Assembly (NCBI GenBank): GCA_016550395.1 | Contig: JABXGY010000023.1 | Location: 1-6,360 of the forward strand | DNA: 6,360 nucleotides | Source: an archaeon | GTDB lineage: Archaea; Asgardarchaeota; Hermodarchaeia; Hermodarchaeales; Hermodarchaeaceae | Direction: 5' to 3' | Shown: positions 5,147 through 6,360 of the stretch, one piece after another | Numbering within the stretch: position 1 is the first letter of the stretch | Layout of the letters: each line of letters starts with the position of its first letter | Notes under the pieces: model-generated | What the model was told of the DNA's origin: nothing | Seen by the model: only the letters and a program-made list of their open reading frames with translations | Databases searched by the model: none | Program-made: the position numbers and the translations under genes

Positions 5147-5857
5147 ATGAATCCTGCTCCTGAAACCAAATCTGAAAACACAACAGAGACTCCTAGTGCT
5201 AGCGTACAAGAGTACTTAGAAGCGATTCTTCGGTTACTCAATAAGAAAGAAGGCTATGTGAAAACAGGCGAACTAGCAAAATATCTAGGTGTGGTACCCG
5301 CAAGTGTCACTGACAAAGTGAAAAAGAATCTAACCAAAAAAAATTACGTGGTCTGGAAAAAGGGTAAGGGGTTCAAATTAACTAATAAGGGGCGAAAAAT
5401 TGCTTTAGATGTGCTTCGCCGCCATCGAATCGCTGAAAGACTCCTTGTAGATCTATTGGGAGTTAGTTGGGAAGAGGCCCATGATATGGCATGCGAATGG
5501 GAGCACGTACTTACTGAAGAGCAATGTAATCGCGTATTAGAAAAGCTAGATGATCCAGCGACGTGTCCACACGGGAATCCCATACCTGATGCCAATGGTA
5601 CTTTACACCCTTTAACGGAGTTATCACTAGCTGATCTTGACCAAGGGGAAGAGGCAACTATTGATTGTATCAGTGATGAGAATCTAGAAATTCTCCGAAT
5701 GATGGCTTCAATGGGCATGCTCCCTGGTGAAAGCGTTCGTGTTGTCCAGGTTTCACCTATAGGAGACACACTGCTGATTGAAGTGGGTACTGCCCAATTT
5801 GCACTTAGTTGTGACCTTGCTGGACGTGTTCGGGTTCGTCGTGACGAAGAAGAATAG
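5147..5857 (+). CDS. DtxR/IdeR-type metal-dependent repressor with FeoA domain
   Basis: Probable Fe(II)-responsive repressor of iron uptake. The product is 236 aa. Residues 1-18 are a Ser/Thr/Glu-rich tail. The winged helix follows (19-85; recognition segment VPASVTDKVKKNL, 50-62). The metal/dimer domain has HRIAE (His93, Glu97) and HDMACEWEH (His112, Cys116, Glu119, His120). These match DtxR His79, Glu83, His98, Cys102, Glu105 and His106, including the Cys linked to iron-type sites. The DtxR Met10 position is Glu22 here (SVQEYL), as in MntR-like proteins. GNPIP (143-147) is a family motif. Residues about 156-232 form a FeoA/SH3-like domain. ATG 5147 is chosen because the TATA box and operator lie just upstream and no ribosome site is seen, which fits a leaderless mRNA. 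The frame is open further up, with an ATG at 5087 overlapping the glycosylase stop, but that start would run translation through the promoter. feoB follows 18 bases later. Confidence 0.9.
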   Translation: MNPAPETKSENTTETPSASVQEYLEAILRLLNKKEGYVKTGELAKYLGVVPASVTDKVKKNLTKKNYVVWKKGKGFKLTNKGRKIALDVLRRHRIAERLLVDLLGVSWEEAHDMACEWEHVLTEEQCNRVLEKLDDPATCPHGNPIPDANGTLHPLTELSLADLDQGEEATIDCISDENLEILRMMASMGMLPGESVRVVQVSPIGDTLLIEVGTAQFALSCDLAGRVRVRRDEEE

Positions 5858-5862
5858 GTTTT

Positions 5863-5870
5863 GGAGAGGG
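5863..5870 (+). promoter_or_regulatory. Shine-Dalgarno of feoB
   Basis: GGAGAGGG lies five bases before ATG 5876. It fixes the feoB start upstream of the basic tail, so the unusual N-terminus is probably translated. Confidence 0.6.
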
Positions 5871-5875
5871 AATTT

Positions 5876-6360
5876 ATGAGAGGTCCCCGCAAATGGAAAT
5901 TTCGTTCTAGAAGACCCAGATCTGAACCACAAAAGGCAATTCGCCTTGCCCTCGTGGGTCAACCAAATGTCGGGAAGAGCGTTATTTTCAATGCCTGGAC
6001 CGGTCTTGGGGCTATTGTTTCAAATTATCCGGGAACAACGGTAGAAATCCTTCAAGGTACTGTTTATCTCTCATATCATGATGTACACTCACCTAACTGG
6101 CACCCAGGAATTAAAGACTGGAAAACAACGGTTGAAGAAAATTCAGAGTCTAACCGCTCAGCAGATTCAGATTATGAGAGAACATACCGCAGAAAAAGGA
6201 AGTTTAGGCGTGGGCGTCGATTTCGAGGACGACCAAAAGGTGACTATTTTGATCCTGAGGAGGGTATTAAGATTAATGTTGTTGATTTACCCGGCTCATA
6301 TACTATTATCAGCCCTACTTCCGATGATGAAAAAGTTACCCTCCGCTATTTGCAGCAGGA
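5876..6360 (+). CDS. feoB: FeoB ferrous iron transporter, N-terminal part (cut by window)
   Basis: GTPase-linked membrane Fe(II) transporter; only the first 161 codons of the cytosolic G domain are present and the frame runs off the end. Seen: G1 GQPNVGKSVIFN (28-39), the FeoB-typical G2 region SNYPGTTVE (49-57, Thr55) and G3 DLPGSY (137-142), then TSDDEKVTLRYL as in FeoB switch II. G4, G5 and the transmembrane part lie beyond the window. Two features are odd. A 20-residue basic tail precedes the G domain. Also, 79 residues separate G2 Glu57 from G3 Asp137, where E. coli FeoB has about 16. The insert (about 68-130) starts with a His-containing stretch, goes through Ser/Glu/Asp-rich sequence and ends with an Arg-rich run near 102-121. 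No frameshift is apparent. It is co-directional with and 18 bases after the DtxR-type repressor, whose C-terminal FeoA-like domain may stand in for the usual separate FeoA. Confidence 0.92.
   Translation, partial: MRGPRKWKFRSRRPRSEPQKAIRLALVGQPNVGKSVIFNAWTGLGAIVSNYPGTTVEILQGTVYLSYHDVHSPNWHPGIKDWKTTVEENSESNRSADSDYERTYRRKRKFRRGRRFRGRPKGDYFDPEEGIKINVVDLPGSYTIISPTSDDEKVTLRYLQQ

Noticed and set aside
5344..5892. Long minus-strand open frame under the DtxR-type gene
   Set aside because: Ser/Arg-rich antisense translation opposite a clear repressor; no ribosome site or family resemblance.

Overview
The window looks archaeal. TATA/BRE-like boxes sit about 25-30 bases before several starts, and Shine-Dalgarno sites read GGTGA or GGAGG. 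One gene appears leaderless. The protein set (DnaK/GrpE, small winged-helix regulators, an AlkA-type glycosylase, a DtxR protein with a C-terminal FeoA-like domain) also fits. DnaK lacks the nucleotide-domain insert of Gram-negative DnaK, as archaeal and Gram-positive proteins do. The lineage cannot be fixed from this sequence; a non-hyperthermophilic archaeon (Asgard or a euryarchaeal relative) is plausible. All gene calls rest on reading motifs by eye.

Left half (minus strand, 1-2850): a chaperone operon, grpE followed 29 bases later by dnaK. Any dnaJ would lie beyond the window edge. grpE has a GTG start with a strong Shine-Dalgarno and a candidate promoter about 165 bases upstream, implying a leader of roughly 140 nt with several inverted repeats.

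Middle (minus strand, 2847-3990): a small two-helix membrane protein with two cysteine pairs overlaps by 8 bases the start of a thioredoxin with a charged N-terminal helix. Upstream is a small winged-helix (TrmB/MarR-like) regulator gene. A 13-bp near-identical motif lies just upstream of the TATA boxes of both the regulator and the membrane protein-thioredoxin pair, suggesting the regulator controls itself and this thiol-redox pair.

Right half (plus strand, 4117-6360): an AlkA-like DNA glycosylase, then an iron-uptake operon. The operon has a DtxR-type regulator with DtxR-like metal ligands and a C-terminal FeoA/SH3 domain, followed by the 5' part of feoB. A perfect TTTAGGC-TT-GCCTAAA dyad next to the TATA box is the likely metal-dependent operator. 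The visible FeoB G domain is unusual: it has a basic N-terminal tail and a roughly 60-residue Arg-rich insert between G2 and G3.

No mobile element, CRISPR array, tRNA or rRNA was recognised.
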